NCBI RefSeq assembly: GCF_000019185.1
Contig: NC_010334.1
Span: 2,976,001-3,040,000 of the forward strand
Origin: Shewanella halifaxensis HAW-EB4
GTDB lineage: Bacteria; Pseudomonadota; Gammaproteobacteria; Enterobacterales; Shewanellaceae
Reading direction: 5' to 3'
DNA length: 64,000 nucleotides
This document shows, piece by piece, positions 19,509 to 28,526 of the stretch. Positions within the stretch are counted from its first letter, which is position 1. Each line of letters starts with the position of its first letter. Made by a program: the position numbers and the translations under genes. A model generated the notes under the pieces. That model was given only the letters and a program-made list of their open reading frames with translations, was not told the DNA's origin and searched no databases.

Positions 19509-21275
19509 TTAGTAAGTACGCTTGATTGGCGGGAATGCATCACGAAGCTTTGGCTGCATGTTCACATCGCGCTTAGTCATAAGCTCGGTGACTGGGTCAT
19601 AAATACTGTGACATAGCCAGTTTTCATCATCTCGGTCCAGATAGTCTTCACGAGAGTGAGCACCACGACTTTCAGTACGGAAGTTCGCCGCTGTCGCCGT
19701 AGCAATTGCCGTTGCCATCAAGTTATCTAATTCTAAGCATTCGATACGCTGAGTATTAAATTCTGTTGAGTTATCAGAAAGCTTGGCATTCGCCAAACGC
19801 TCTCTAATCGCCTTAAGCTCTTTAAGGCCTTCAGCCATCGCATCACCACTTCTAAATACCGAGAAGTTAAGTTGCATACAAAGCTGTAGGTCTTTACGGA
19901 TCACCGCAGGATCTTCGCCATTCTTGTTGCTTTCCCAGCGGTTCAAGCGTGCTAGAGAAGCATCAATATCGGCCTCAGTTGCATCTTTAGCAATTGGAGT
20001 TTCGTCCAGCGCTTTACCTAAATGTTGACCCGCTGCTCGACCAAATACTACAAGATCTAACAATGAGTTACCACCCAATCTGTTCGCTCCGTGTACCGAT
20101 ACGCACGCAATTTCGCCAACCGCAAATAGACCGGTTACTTCTTCTTCACTGCCATCTGAATTTTGGCGTACGACCTGGCCACTGACTTTAGCAGGTAGAC
20201 CACCCATCATATAGTGGCAAGTCGGCAAAACGGGGATTGGGCCATCGGCTGGATCGATATGTGCGAAGGTGCGAGACAGTTCACAAACACCAGGAAGACG
20301 AGCTTCAAGGGTTTCTTTACCTAAGTGATCAAGCTTAAGTAAGCAATGCGGGCCTAATGGGCCATCGAGACCTCGACCTTCGCGAATTTCAGTCATCATA
20401 GAGCGTGCTACCACGTCTCGTGATGCCAAATCTTTCGCGTTTGGCGCATAACGCTCCATAAAGCGCTCGCCGTCTTTGTTTAGCAGATATCCACCTTCAC
20501 CACGACAACCTTCAGTCACCAAAACACCTGCGCCAGCAATACCCGTTGGGTGGAACTGCCACATTTCCATGTCTTGCATCTGAACGCCAGCGCGCATCGC
20601 CATGCCGACACCGTCACCAGTGTTGATATGAGCGTTAGTGGTTGATGCGTAAATACGCCCTGCTCCACCGGTCGCTAAAATCGTTGCTTTGGCTTTGAAA
20701 TAGACAATTTCGCCGGTTTCAATTTCGATAGCGGTACAACCCACAATCACGCCGTCTTCATTTTTAACTAAATCGAGTGCATACCACTCAGAAAAGACTT
20801 CCGTTTTATGCTTAACGTTTTGCTGGTACAGGCAGTGAAGCAGTGCGTGACCGGTACGGTCAGCCGCTGCTGCAGTACGAGCAGCCTGCTCGCCACCAAA
20901 ATTTCTAGATTGGCCACCAAATGGGCGCTGATAAATAGTACCGTTTTCAAAACGAGAGAAGGGTAATCCCATATGCTCAAGTTCAATCACCGCCTCGGGG
21001 CCCGTCTTACACATAAACTCAATCGCTTCTTGGTCACCGATAAAATCGGAGCCTTTCACGGTGTCGTACATATGCTGTTCCCAATGATCTTCGTGGGCAT
21101 TACCAAGGGCTACAGTAATACCCCCCTGGGCAGATACGGTATGAGAACGGGTTGGGAATACTTTAGATAACAGCGCACAGCTCTTACCTTCTTTAGAGAT
21201 CTGTAGAGCGGCACGCATACCAGCGCCACCAGCACCGATTACAACCGCGTCAAATTCGCGAACAGGAATACTCAC
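19509..21275 (-). CDS. sdhA: succinate dehydrogenase flavoprotein subunit
   Basis: 588 residues, as in E. coli. FAD-binding [11 protein letters not shown] near residue 16, the covalent FAD-histidine segment [11 protein letters not shown] near residue 45, and the active-site region [23 protein letters not shown]. It oxidises succinate to fumarate. The start is a GTG directly after the sdhD stop (TAA-GTG), implying coupled translation. Membrane association is through SdhB, SdhC and SdhD. Identification is certain. Confidence 0.97.
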   Translation of the reverse strand: MSIPVREFDAVVIGAGGAGMRAALQISKEGKSCALLSKVFPTRSHTVSAQGGITVALGNAHEDHWEQHMYDTVKGSDFIGDQEAIEFMCKTGPEAVIELEHMGLPFSRFENGTIYQRPFGGQSRNFGGEQAARTAAAADRTGHALLHCLYQQNVKHKTEVFSEWYALDLVKNEDGVIVGCTAIEIETGEIVYFKAKATILATGGAGRIYASTTNAHINTGDGVGMAMRAGVQMQDMEMWQFHPTGIAGAGVLVTEGCRGEGGYLLNKDGERFMERYAPNAKDLASRDVVARSMMTEIREGRGLDGPLGPHCLLKLDHLGKETLEARLPGVCELSRTFAHIDPADGPIPVLPTCHYMMGGLPAKVSGQVVRQNSDGSEEEVTGLFAVGEIACVSVHGANRLGGNSLLDLVVFGRAAGQHLGKALDETPIAKDATEADIDASLARLNRWESNKNGEDPAVIRKDLQLCMQLNFSVFRSGDAMAEGLKELKAIRERLANAKLSDNSTEFNTQRIECLELDNLMATAIATATAANFRTESRGAHSREDYLDRDDENWLCHSIYDPVTELMTKRDVNMQPKLRDAFPPIKRTY

Positions 21276-21623
21276 TTAAACACCCCACACAATCAAAATG
21301 CCAGCGACCAAATAACAGAAGGCTGCAATGACAAAAACAAACTGAAGTACACCACGTAGAGAAATACACTTAACGTAATCGGTTAGCACCTGCCAAATTC
21401 CAATCCAGGCGTGAACTAAAACCGCTATCAGCGCGAGTACTGTGAAAACTTTCATCGACAATGTGCTAAATAAGCCATGCCATACGTCATAAGTTACTGG
21501 AGAGCTACATGCGATAAATCCAACCAAAAAAATGGTGTAAAAAGCTAGGACTACCGCACTTGCACGTATAAGAATAAAGTCATGGACGCCGCTGCGACCA
21601 AGAGTTGCTGCGTTAGTTACCAT
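21276..21623 (-). CDS. sdhD: succinate dehydrogenase membrane anchor subunit
   Basis: 115 residues from the ATG at 21623, the same length and opening as E. coli SdhD (MVTNAATLGRSGVHDF). An alternative TTG two codons upstream (21629) is less likely. Three transmembrane helices are visible, and the haem-ligand His and conserved Asp lie in VLVHAWIGIWQVLTDYV. It anchors the complex and forms part of the quinone and haem b sites. The start overlaps the last codons of sdhC by seven bases (ATGGTAA). Confidence 0.95.
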   Translation of the reverse strand: MVTNAATLGRSGVHDFILIRASAVVLAFYTIFLVGFIACSSPVTYDVWHGLFSTLSMKVFTVLALIAVLVHAWIGIWQVLTDYVKCISLRGVLQFVFVIAAFCYLVAGILIVWGV

Positions 21624-21991
21624 ACCCAAATCCCCGCAATGATTGAAAACACTACTGACAATCCAATAGCGACTTTAGCCGAAGTTAACCCTGAAGAAAG
21701 TTCTTCCCAGTAACCCGCGTCCATCACTAAGTGGCGAAGACCCACTATCAAGTGATAACCCAGTGCGGTAAGAATTCCCCAGACGATGAACTTAACGATA
21801 AAGTTATCAAAGAGAGATTGGACGCCAGCAAAACTCTCAGCTGATGCTAATGATTCATTAAGCAACCAGATAAGAATGCCAACGGCAAACAGCATGATGA
21901 CACCCGATACACGATGAAGAATGGACGCGATCGCTGTTGCAGGGAAGCGTATGGTTTGCAAATTTAAATGGACAGGTCTTTGCTTTTTCAC
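21617..21991 (-). CDS. sdhC: succinate dehydrogenase cytochrome b556 subunit
   Basis: 124 residues, starting at a GTG. The opening VKKQRPVHLNLQTIRFP matches E. coli SdhC after its first four residues; no upstream in-frame ATG is present. SILHRVSGV (quinone-site Ser and Arg) and the haem-ligand region YHLIVGLRHLVMD are visible, with three transmembrane helices. First gene of the leftward sdhCDAB-sucABCD block. A strong CRP-type palindrome lies about 70-85 bases upstream. Confidence 0.95.
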   Translation of the reverse strand: MKKQRPVHLNLQTIRFPATAIASILHRVSGVIMLFAVGILIWLLNESLASAESFAGVQSLFDNFIVKFIVWGILTALGYHLIVGLRHLVMDAGYWEELSSGLTSAKVAIGLSVVFSIIAGIWVW

Positions 21992-22058
21992 GTTCTGCTC
22001 ACTCTGCTCAATTGAGCTAATTTTTGTTATATGAACCGCTTTTATTTAAACTCCAATC

Positions 22059-22074
22059 GGTGATCCAGATCACA
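22059..22074. promoter_or_regulatory. CRP-type binding site upstream of sdhC
   Basis: GGTGATCCAGATCACA matches the 16-base CRP core TGTGATC-TA-GATCACA at 14 of 16 positions, including all seven of the right arm. It is 68 bases upstream of the sdhC start codon, in the 431-base divergent region with gltA (21992-22422). In Shewanella CRP is a main regulator of respiration genes, so activation of sdh is a fair inference. Confidence 0.7.
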
Positions 22075-22346
22075 GATTAAAGCTTTAACAAAAGAAAACT
22101 TGAAACAAACATCCAACAATTAAGCAACCACTAATTAAGCATGCAAAAAAGTGATAACCATTTGATAATGTATGCCGCTCTTTTGAGCTGCGGCAAGTAT
22201 ACGTGGGTGAAATGTCAAATACAAACATCACATTATGCAAATTTAGTTTTTTTGGTAAAAAAATCTGCCAAGCATCTATAACCACAAGGGATTAAGGCTA
22301 TTTAAGACCATGGTCTAACAAATTTAAACGCTTATTTAAATTGAAA

Positions 22347-22363
22347 TGTGATCTACATTCACT
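22347..22363. promoter_or_regulatory. weak CRP-like site upstream of gltA
   Basis: TGTGA-TCTACAT-TCACT resembles a CRP site but has a 7-base rather than 6-base spacer. A further AGTGATC half-site follows at 22368. It lies 60-76 bases before the gltA ATG. The rest of 21992-22422 shows no coding capacity. Confidence 0.3.
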
Positions 22364-22422
22364 GTAAAGTGATCAAGTTTGATAAGCCGCACTCAATAAG
22401 AATGAAGTAAGGAGAATGGGGT

Positions 22423-23712
22423 ATGGCTGATAATATAGCCACATTAGAACTACCAGGGAATGATTCAATCGAGCTGCCTATTAAAGAAGGTACGGCAGGA
22501 TTTGATGTAATCGACATCAGCAAGCTAGGTAGCAAAGGTTACTTTACTTTCGATCCAGGGTTTCTTGCGACCGGATCTTGTGAATCTGCGATTACCTATA
22601 TCGACGGAGAACAAGGAGTACTGCTACACCGCGGTTACCCAATCGATCAGCTGGCAGTAGAATCTGATTATTTGGATCTATGCTACTTGCTACTATATGG
22701 TGAGCTACCAAATAAAGCGGAATACGAAAATTTCGTATATACAGTTAAGACTCACACTATGGTAAACGAGCAACTTGCAAGCTTCTTTAGAGGCTTCAGA
22801 CGTGATGCTCACCCAATGGCGATGTTATGTGGTGTAACTGGTGCCCTATCTGCATTCTACCAAGACTCTTTGGATGTAAATGACGAACGTCACCGTGAAA
22901 TTGCCGCATACCGTTTGGTGTCAAAGATGCCAACAATCGCAGCTATGTGCTACAAGTATTCAATCGGTCAACCATTTGTCTACCCACGCAACGAGCTAAG
23001 CTATGCAGGTAACTTCCTAAGCATGATGTTTGGCGTACCATGCGAAGAATACAAGGTTAACCCAATCGTAGAACGCGCGATGGATCGTATCTTCATCCTT
23101 CACGCTGACCACGAGCAAAATGCCTCGACTTCTACCGTACGTTTAGCTGGTTCTTCTGGTGCTAACCCATTTGCATGTATTGCAGCGGGTATCGCATCAC
23201 TGTGGGGCCCCGCTCACGGCGGCGCTAACGAAGCATGCTTAAATATGCTCGAAGAAATTGGCTCCGTTGATCGTATTCCAGAGTTCATTGCGCGCGCTAA
23301 AGACAAAGAAGATCCTTTCCGTCTAATGGGCTTCGGTCATCGCGTTTACAAGAACTTCGACCCTCGCGCTAAGGTAATGCGTGAAACTTGTCATGAAGTT
23401 CTTGCAGAGCTTAAGGTGAACGATCCGCTACTCGATGTGGCGATGGAGCTTGAGCGCATCGCGCTAGAAGATGAATATTTTGTCTCTAAGAAACTTTACC
23501 CGAATGTTGATTTCTATTCAGGGATTATCATGAAGGCGATTGGTATTCCAACAAGCATGTTCACTGTATTGTTCGCATTAGCGCGTACTGTCGGTTGGAT
23601 TGCACACTGGAAAGAGATGCTAGATCAGCCAGGTCACAAAATTAGCCGTCCTCGTCAGCTTTATACGGGTGATCCTAAACGTGACTTTATCGATAAAGAT
23701 AAGCGCGATTAA
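22423..23712 (+). CDS. gltA: citrate synthase (type II, NADH-regulated type)
   Basis: 429 residues, similar to E. coli GltA (427). Active-site residues are in the [10 protein letters not shown] and [13 protein letters not shown] segments (two catalytic His) and YPNVDFYSG (catalytic Asp). The extended N-terminal domain (about residues 1-50) is typical of hexameric type II citrate synthases. It condenses acetyl-CoA with oxaloacetate at the entry of the TCA cycle. Preceded by AAGGAGA at good distance. Divergent from sdhCDAB and ended by the terminator at 23777. Confidence 0.97.
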   Translation: MADNIATLELPGNDSIELPIKEGTAGFDVIDISKLGSKGYFTFDPGFLATGSCESAITYIDGEQGVLLHRGYPIDQLAVESDYLDLCYLLLYGELPNKAEYENFVYTVKTHTMVNEQLASFFRGFRRDAHPMAMLCGVTGALSAFYQDSLDVNDERHREIAAYRLVSKMPTIAAMCYKYSIGQPFVYPRNELSYAGNFLSMMFGVPCEEYKVNPIVERAMDRIFILHADHEQNASTSTVRLAGSSGANPFACIAAGIASLWGPAHGGANEACLNMLEEIGSVDRIPEFIARAKDKEDPFRLMGFGHRVYKNFDPRAKVMRETCHEVLAELKVNDPLLDVAMELERIALEDEYFVSKKLYPNVDFYSGIIMKAIGIPTSMFTVLFALARTVGWIAHWKEMLDQPGHKISRPRQLYTGDPKRDFIDKDKRD

Positions 23713-23776
23713 CTAAGCAGCTAAAACGCGACTAAACCTGAACTCGTCACTTAGGTCTGAGTTAGCATTAATTGAT

Positions 23777-23804
23777 AAAAAGCACTCAATCGAGTGCTTT
23801 TTTT
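23777..23804 (+). terminator. gltA intrinsic terminator
   Basis: AGCACTC-AATC-GAGTGCT stem-loop with AAAA before and seven T after. The following 250 bases up to 24056 are AT-rich with no gene and no clear promoter pair. Confidence 0.9.
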
Positions 23805-24056
23805 ATGTCTATATTGTTAATGTCCATTATAACGCGAATAAAATTCATCATGAAATTCACTAAATTAGACATATAGTGGCGAACCCAACCACTTTGTTAA
23901 AAAAACTAACATATGTAACTTTTCGCTACATTATTCGTAAGAAATACTATCCCTTAGTCATGCTCACAAGTAAGCCGCTGAATTTAAAGACTTAAATTAT
24001 TGGCACGCATAATGCTTTATCAGACCTATCGGAAAATCGAATAAAGGTCGGCTTAC

Positions 24057-25118
24057 ATGGAAGCGTTAAACAAGAAAATAATCATTCTCCCTCTACTACT
24101 CGCAACACTATTAACTGCCTGTGGCGAACAAGAACAAGCTAAAGAAGAGGAGAAGTATGCCGTTCCTGTTGAAACAGCCACAGTGATCCAAGGCGATGTT
24201 TCTTCTTTCTATAGTACAACAGCCACATTAGAAGCCCCCCAAGAGGCAAAAGTCGTCACGCGCGTCGCAGGTCTCATACAATCAATCAAAGTTGAAGAAG
24301 GTGACAGAGTCACAAAAGGTCAGCTACTAGCGGTTATTGACTCTAAAAGACAAAAGTTTGATTTAGACCGCTCTCAAGCCGAAGTAGAAATCATTGAACA
24401 AGAATTAAATCGTCTTAAAAAGATAAATAATAAAGAGTTTTTCAGTGCCGATTCTATGGCGAAGCTCGAATACAATCTACAGGCCGCCATAGCTAAGCGA
24501 GACTTAGCCGCCCTTTATGTCCAAGAAAGCATGATCCGCTCACCTATCGAGGGTGTTGTAGCAACACGCTTTGTAAAGTCCGGCAACATGGCGAAAGAGT
24601 TCGATGAACTATTTTATGTGGTCAATCAGGATGAACTCTACGGCATCGTCCACCTACCAGAGCAGCAACTGCAGCACTTGCGCTTAGGTCAAGATGCGCA
24701 AATTTTTGCCAATAAGCACACTCAGGAAACGACTCACGCGACGGTTCTGCGCATTAGTCCAATCGTCGATGCACAAAGCGGCACCTTTAAGGTCACGCTT
24801 TCGGTACCAAATCAAAATGCGGCTCTTAAAGCAGGCATGTTTACCCGCGTCGAGCTTAAATACGACACTCATAACAACGTGATCACCGTTCCCTATAACG
24901 CAGTCATTAACCAAGACAATGAATTTGCGCTCTATGTTATTGATGGTGACAACGCCGCTCGCCGTGCTGTATCACTCGGTTACCGAGAAGCAGACACTGT
25001 AGAAGTCGTCGCTGGAATCGAACCTGGCGAGCAAATTGTGATCCGCGGTCAACAAAATCTCAAAGACCAATCTTTAGTCGAAGTCATCAATTCACTAGAC
25101 CTAGCGTCAGCTAAATAG
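24057..25118 (+). CDS. RND efflux membrane-fusion lipoprotein
   Basis: 353 residues. A lipoprotein signal with lipobox LLTAC puts the mature Cys near residue 22. It then shows the membrane-fusion fold: barrel-sandwich half PQEAKVVTRVAGLIQSIKVEEGDRVTKGQLLAVID, a helical hairpin (RSQAEVEIIEQELNRL ... AKRDLA), IRSPIEGVVATR, a beta-barrel domain and a C-terminal membrane-proximal domain (VEVVAGIEPGEQIVIRG). It should link the inner-membrane RND pumps encoded next to an outer-membrane channel, whose gene is not in the window. First gene of a three-gene operon. Specificity (drug, bile, metabolite) is not shown by the sequence. Confidence 0.92.
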   Translation: MEALNKKIIILPLLLATLLTACGEQEQAKEEEKYAVPVETATVIQGDVSSFYSTTATLEAPQEAKVVTRVAGLIQSIKVEEGDRVTKGQLLAVIDSKRQKFDLDRSQAEVEIIEQELNRLKKINNKEFFSADSMAKLEYNLQAAIAKRDLAALYVQESMIRSPIEGVVATRFVKSGNMAKEFDELFYVVNQDELYGIVHLPEQQLQHLRLGQDAQIFANKHTQETTHATVLRISPIVDAQSGTFKVTLSVPNQNAALKAGMFTRVELKYDTHNNVITVPYNAVINQDNEFALYVIDGDNAARRAVSLGYREADTVEVVAGIEPGEQIVIRGQQNLKDQSLVEVINSLDLASAK

Positions 25119-25243
25119 AACAGTAACAACGGAGCACGTTATGTCTATTATCAAAAATATCGACGTTATATCAGCCATTGAACGGGTTACTTTCCCGGAC
25201 CTAGCATCAGGTAAAATAACAGGGTACACGTTATGTCTATTAT
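25101..25243 (+). repeat. diverged direct repeat spanning the start of the RND gene
   Basis: The segment CTAGCGTCAGCTAAAT ... CACGTTATGTCTATTAT at 25101-25156 (end of the fusion-protein gene, a ribosome site and ATGTCTATTAT) recurs at 25201-25243 as CTAGCATCAGGTAAAA ... CACGTTATGTCTATTAT. The 16 bases from CACGTTATG onward are identical in both copies. The first copy has the better Shine-Dalgarno sequence (GGAG); the second copy is the real RND start. Confidence 0.8.
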
Positions 25244-25245
25244 AA
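25141..25245 (+). CDS. 34-codon leader ORF made by the start-region duplication
   Basis: ATG at 25141 is preceded by GGAG six bases upstream, a better ribosome site than that of the RND gene itself. It reads MSIIKNIDVISAIERV, opening like the RND permease (MSIIKTAV), and ends in TAA at 25243-25245, 12 bases past the permease ATG in another frame. It could be a by-product of duplication or a translated leader that couples translation of the fusion protein to the pump. No transmembrane or known domain. Not a known gene; protein function is doubtful. Confidence 0.4.
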   Translation: MSIIKNIDVISAIERVTFPDLASGKITGYTLCLL

Positions 25246-28200
25246 AAACTGCGGTTAATCGACCGGTAACAGTATGGATGTTTATGTTTGCGGTCATTCT
25301 TTTCGGCATGGTGGGTTTCTCCCGCCTTGCGGTAAAGCTTTTACCGGACTTGAGCTATCCGACCATCACTATTCGTACTCAATATGTGGGTGCGGCCCCC
25401 GTTGAAGTTGAGCAGTTAGTCTCTAAACCTATCGAGGAAGCGGCGGGTATTGTAAAGGGGCTTAGAAAAATCAGCTCAATTTCTCGCTCAGGCATGTCAG
25501 ATGTCGTACTTGAGTTTGAATGGGGCACCGACATGGATATGGCAAGCCTCGATGTGCGAGAAAAGCTCGACACCATCGAATTGCCACTAGATGTTAAAAA
25601 GCCACTATTACTGCGCTTTAACCCCAACTTAGATCCCATCGTTCGTTTAGCCCTATCGGTGCCTGAGACCAGTGAGAGTACGACTGAAGGCATGAGTGAA
25701 ACCGAGCTCAAGCAGATGCGAACCTATGCCGAGGAGGAGCTTAAACGTCAACTTGAGTCTCTAACAGGCGTTGCTGCAGTAAGGCTTTCCGGCGGTCTGC
25801 AGCAAGAGGTACATATTCAGTTAAACCAGCAAAAACTGACTCAGCTTAATTTAAGTGCCGATCTTATCCGTAACCGTATCGCCGAAGAAAACATTAATTT
25901 GTCTGCAGGTAAGGTGATCCAAGGTGACAAAGAATACTTAGTCCGTACCCTGAATCAGTTCAATTCTCTGGAGGAGCTGGGCCAGATAGTGATCTATCGT
26001 GATGAGCAAACTTTGGTGCGTCTGTTTGAAGTGGCTCAAATTGTCGATGCCCATAAAGAACGTAATGACATCACGCGAATAGGTGATAAAGAGTCTATCG
26101 AGCTGGCGATCTACAAAGAAGGCGATGCCAATACCGTTGCTGTGGCTCAAAAAGTCACGAATGAGCTTAATAAACTCAATAAACATAATGCCAAAGCTGA
26201 ACTTAAAGTCATTTACGATCAATCGGAATTTATCGAAAGTGCGGTTAATGAGGTGACTACTGCCGCCTTGATTGGTAGCTTGCTATCAATGCTGGTCATC
26301 TACCTGTTCCTTAGGGATATTGTGCCGACGCTTATTATCTCTATCTCTATTCCGTTCTCGGTCATCGCCACCTTTAACATGATGTACTTTGCCGATATCA
26401 GCCTTAACATCATGTCACTTGGAGGAATAGCCTTAGCCGTTGGTCTCTTGGTCGATAACGCCATCGTGGTGCTAGAAAATATCGACCGCTGTAAGTCGCT
26501 GGGTATGAATCGATTAGACGCCGCCGTGACAGGAACCAAGGAGGTCGCCGGCGCTATCTTTGCCTCAACGCTCACCACACTTGCGGTATTTGTGCCTCTC
26601 GTGTTTGTCGATGGCGTCGCAGGAGCATTGTTTTCAGACCAAGCATTAACCGTGACCTTCGCCCTCCTCGCTTCATTGCTTGTGGCATTAACCACTATCC
26701 CAATGCTTGCCTCTCGCGAAGGCTTTAAGGCACTGCCACCTTTGCTTGAAAAAACGGCAAAACCCAAGCCTGAAACCAAGATGGCCAAACTCAAGCATTA
26801 CAGTGCCACCGTATTCTCATTTCCTTTTGTATTGTTATTTAACTACCTGCCAAGCGCACTGTTAACCTTAGTGCTGATTATTGGTCGTAGCCTGTCTTGG
26901 TTAACGGGTCTAGTGATGCGTCCCATTAGCGGCGCCTTTAATTGGGGCTATCACAAGTTGGAGCGCTTCTATCATAAACTGTTAGCGGCGGCACTTAAGT
27001 TTAAAGTACTGACGTTATCGATTGCGATTGCGGTGACCGCAGGGGCTGGGCTATTAATACCACGCCTTGGCATGGAGCTTATTCCGCCAATGAACCAAGG
27101 CGAATTCTACGTAGAGGTTTTACTGCCACCCGGAACTGAAGTCACTCAAACCGATAGAGTACTGCGTACCCTCGCGCTGTCGATTAAAGATCGCAGCGAT
27201 GTAAAGCACGCTTATAGCCAGGCCGGTAGCGGCGGCTTGATGACATCAGACACCTCGCGAGGCGGTGAAAACTGGGGGCGTTTACAGGTGGTTCTTCAGA
27301 ATCACAACGCCTTCGATGCGGTAGCCGATAAGCTACGTTCCACTGCGATGCGCATTCCAGAACTTGAAGCCAAAATGCAGCATCCTGAACTATTTAGCTT
27401 TAAGACGCCGCTTGAGATTGAGCTCGTCGGTTACGATTTAGGTCAGCTTAAGCAAACCGCCGACAACTTAGTCGATGCATTGTCTGACTCAGATCGCTTC
27501 GCCGATATCAATACCAGCCTAAGAGATGGTCAACCAGAGCTAAGTATTCGCTTCGATCATGAGCGCTTAGCCGCTCTTGGTATGGATGCACCAACAGTTG
27601 CCAATCGTATCGCTCAGCGCATAGGCGGCACCATTGCAAGTCAATACACGGTTCGCGACCGTAAGATTGATATCTTAGTTCGCAGTGAGCTCGATGAGCG
27701 TAATCAAATTAGTGATATCGACTCGATGATCATTAACCCAAATAGTAGCCATCCAATATCACTCAGTGCGGTGGCAGACGTGAGTTTAAAGCTCGGTCCA
27801 TCGGCGATTAACCGTATTAGCCAGCAACGCGTGGCAATTGTGTCTGCAAACTTGGCATACGGTGATCTGAATGATGCCGTACTCAACGCCCGCGATATTT
27901 TGTCAGCGCAAACTCTGCCGACCTCAATTCAAGCCCGCTTCGGTGGTCAAAACGAGGAGATGGAGCACTCCTTTAAGTCACTACAAATTGCCTTAGTACT
28001 TGCAGTGTTCCTCGTGTATCTAGTGATGGCCAGCCAGTTTGAATCCTTGCTGCATCCTCTACTTATCTTAATTGCCGTGCCTATGGCGGTCGGTGGCAGT
28101 ATCTTAGGCCTGTTCATCACCCAAACACACCTAAGCGTGGTGGTATTTATCGGCCTCATCATGCTGGCAGGAATCGTGGTGAACAACGCCATTGTATTAG

Positions 28201-28526
28201 TCGATAGAATTAACCAACTTCGTCAAGACGGCGAAGAGAAAATCACCGCTATCTCAAATGCGGCGAAATCTCGTCTACGCCCGATTATCATGACCACCAT
28301 GACCACAGCGCTTGGCCTATCCCCTATGGCTCTAGGCCTCGGCGACGGTAGTGAAGTCAGAGCCCCAATGGCGATAACCGTCATATTCGGGCTGTCATTA
28401 TCTACTTTGCTAACACTGGTGGTGATCCCAGTACTTTATGCCCTCTTTGATAGAAAAGAATTTGATAAAAATATCAGTGAAACCTCTTTAATCAACAAGC
28501 CAACTCTTGAAGGAGGCCAAGCATGA
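25233..28526 (+). CDS. RND efflux permease, first of two
   Basis: 1097 residues, somewhat longer than AcrB (1049). It has the RND fold: N-terminal helix (VNRPVTVWMFMFAVILFG), periplasmic porter domain, TM2-TM6 with the proton-relay segment GLLVDNAIVVLENI, a roughly 100-residue cytoplasmic/amphipathic insert near 510-590, second porter domain, and TM8-TM12 (GIVVNNAIVLVDRI). In AcrB the TM4 motif is DD; here it is DN, as in many COG0841 pumps. It exports substrates from periplasm or inner membrane by proton antiport. It overlaps the next permease by four bases (ATGA). Confidence 0.9.
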   Translation: MSIIKTAVNRPVTVWMFMFAVILFGMVGFSRLAVKLLPDLSYPTITIRTQYVGAAPVEVEQLVSKPIEEAAGIVKGLRKISSISRSGMSDVVLEFEWGTDMDMASLDVREKLDTIELPLDVKKPLLLRFNPNLDPIVRLALSVPETSESTTEGMSETELKQMRTYAEEELKRQLESLTGVAAVRLSGGLQQEVHIQLNQQKLTQLNLSADLIRNRIAEENINLSAGKVIQGDKEYLVRTLNQFNSLEELGQIVIYRDEQTLVRLFEVAQIVDAHKERNDITRIGDKESIELAIYKEGDANTVAVAQKVTNELNKLNKHNAKAELKVIYDQSEFIESAVNEVTTAALIGSLLSMLVIYLFLRDIVPTLIISISIPFSVIATFNMMYFADISLNIMSLGGIALAVGLLVDNAIVVLENIDRCKSLGMNRLDAAVTGTKEVAGAIFASTLTTLAVFVPLVFVDGVAGALFSDQALTVTFALLASLLVALTTIPMLASREGFKALPPLLEKTAKPKPETKMAKLKHYSATVFSFPFVLLFNYLPSALLTLVLIIGRSLSWLTGLVMRPISGAFNWGYHKLERFYHKLLAAALKFKVLTLSIAIAVTAGAGLLIPRLGMELIPPMNQGEFYVEVLLPPGTEVTQTDRVLRTLALSIKDRSDVKHAYSQAGSGGLMTSDTSRGGENWGRLQVVLQNHNAFDAVADKLRSTAMRIPELEAKMQHPELFSFKTPLEIELVGYDLGQLKQTADNLVDALSDSDRFADINTSLRDGQPELSIRFDHERLAALGMDAPTVANRIAQRIGGTIASQYTVRDRKIDILVRSELDERNQISDIDSMIINPNSSHPISLSAVADVSLKLGPSAINRISQQRVAIVSANLAYGDLNDAVLNARDILSAQTLPTSIQARFGGQNEEMEHSFKSLQIALVLAVFLVYLVMASQFESLLHPLLILIAVPMAVGGSILGLFITQTHLSVVVFIGLIMLAGIVVNNAIVLVDRINQLRQDGEEKITAISNAAKSRLRPIIMTTMTTALGLSPMALGLGDGSEVRAPMAITVIFGLSLSTLLTLVVIPVLYALFDRKEFDKNISETSLINKPTLEGGQA

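Noticed and set aside
25119..25245. Frameshifted pseudogene between fusion protein and pump
   Set aside because: Both flanking genes are full-length and intact; the segment is explained by a short diverged duplication.
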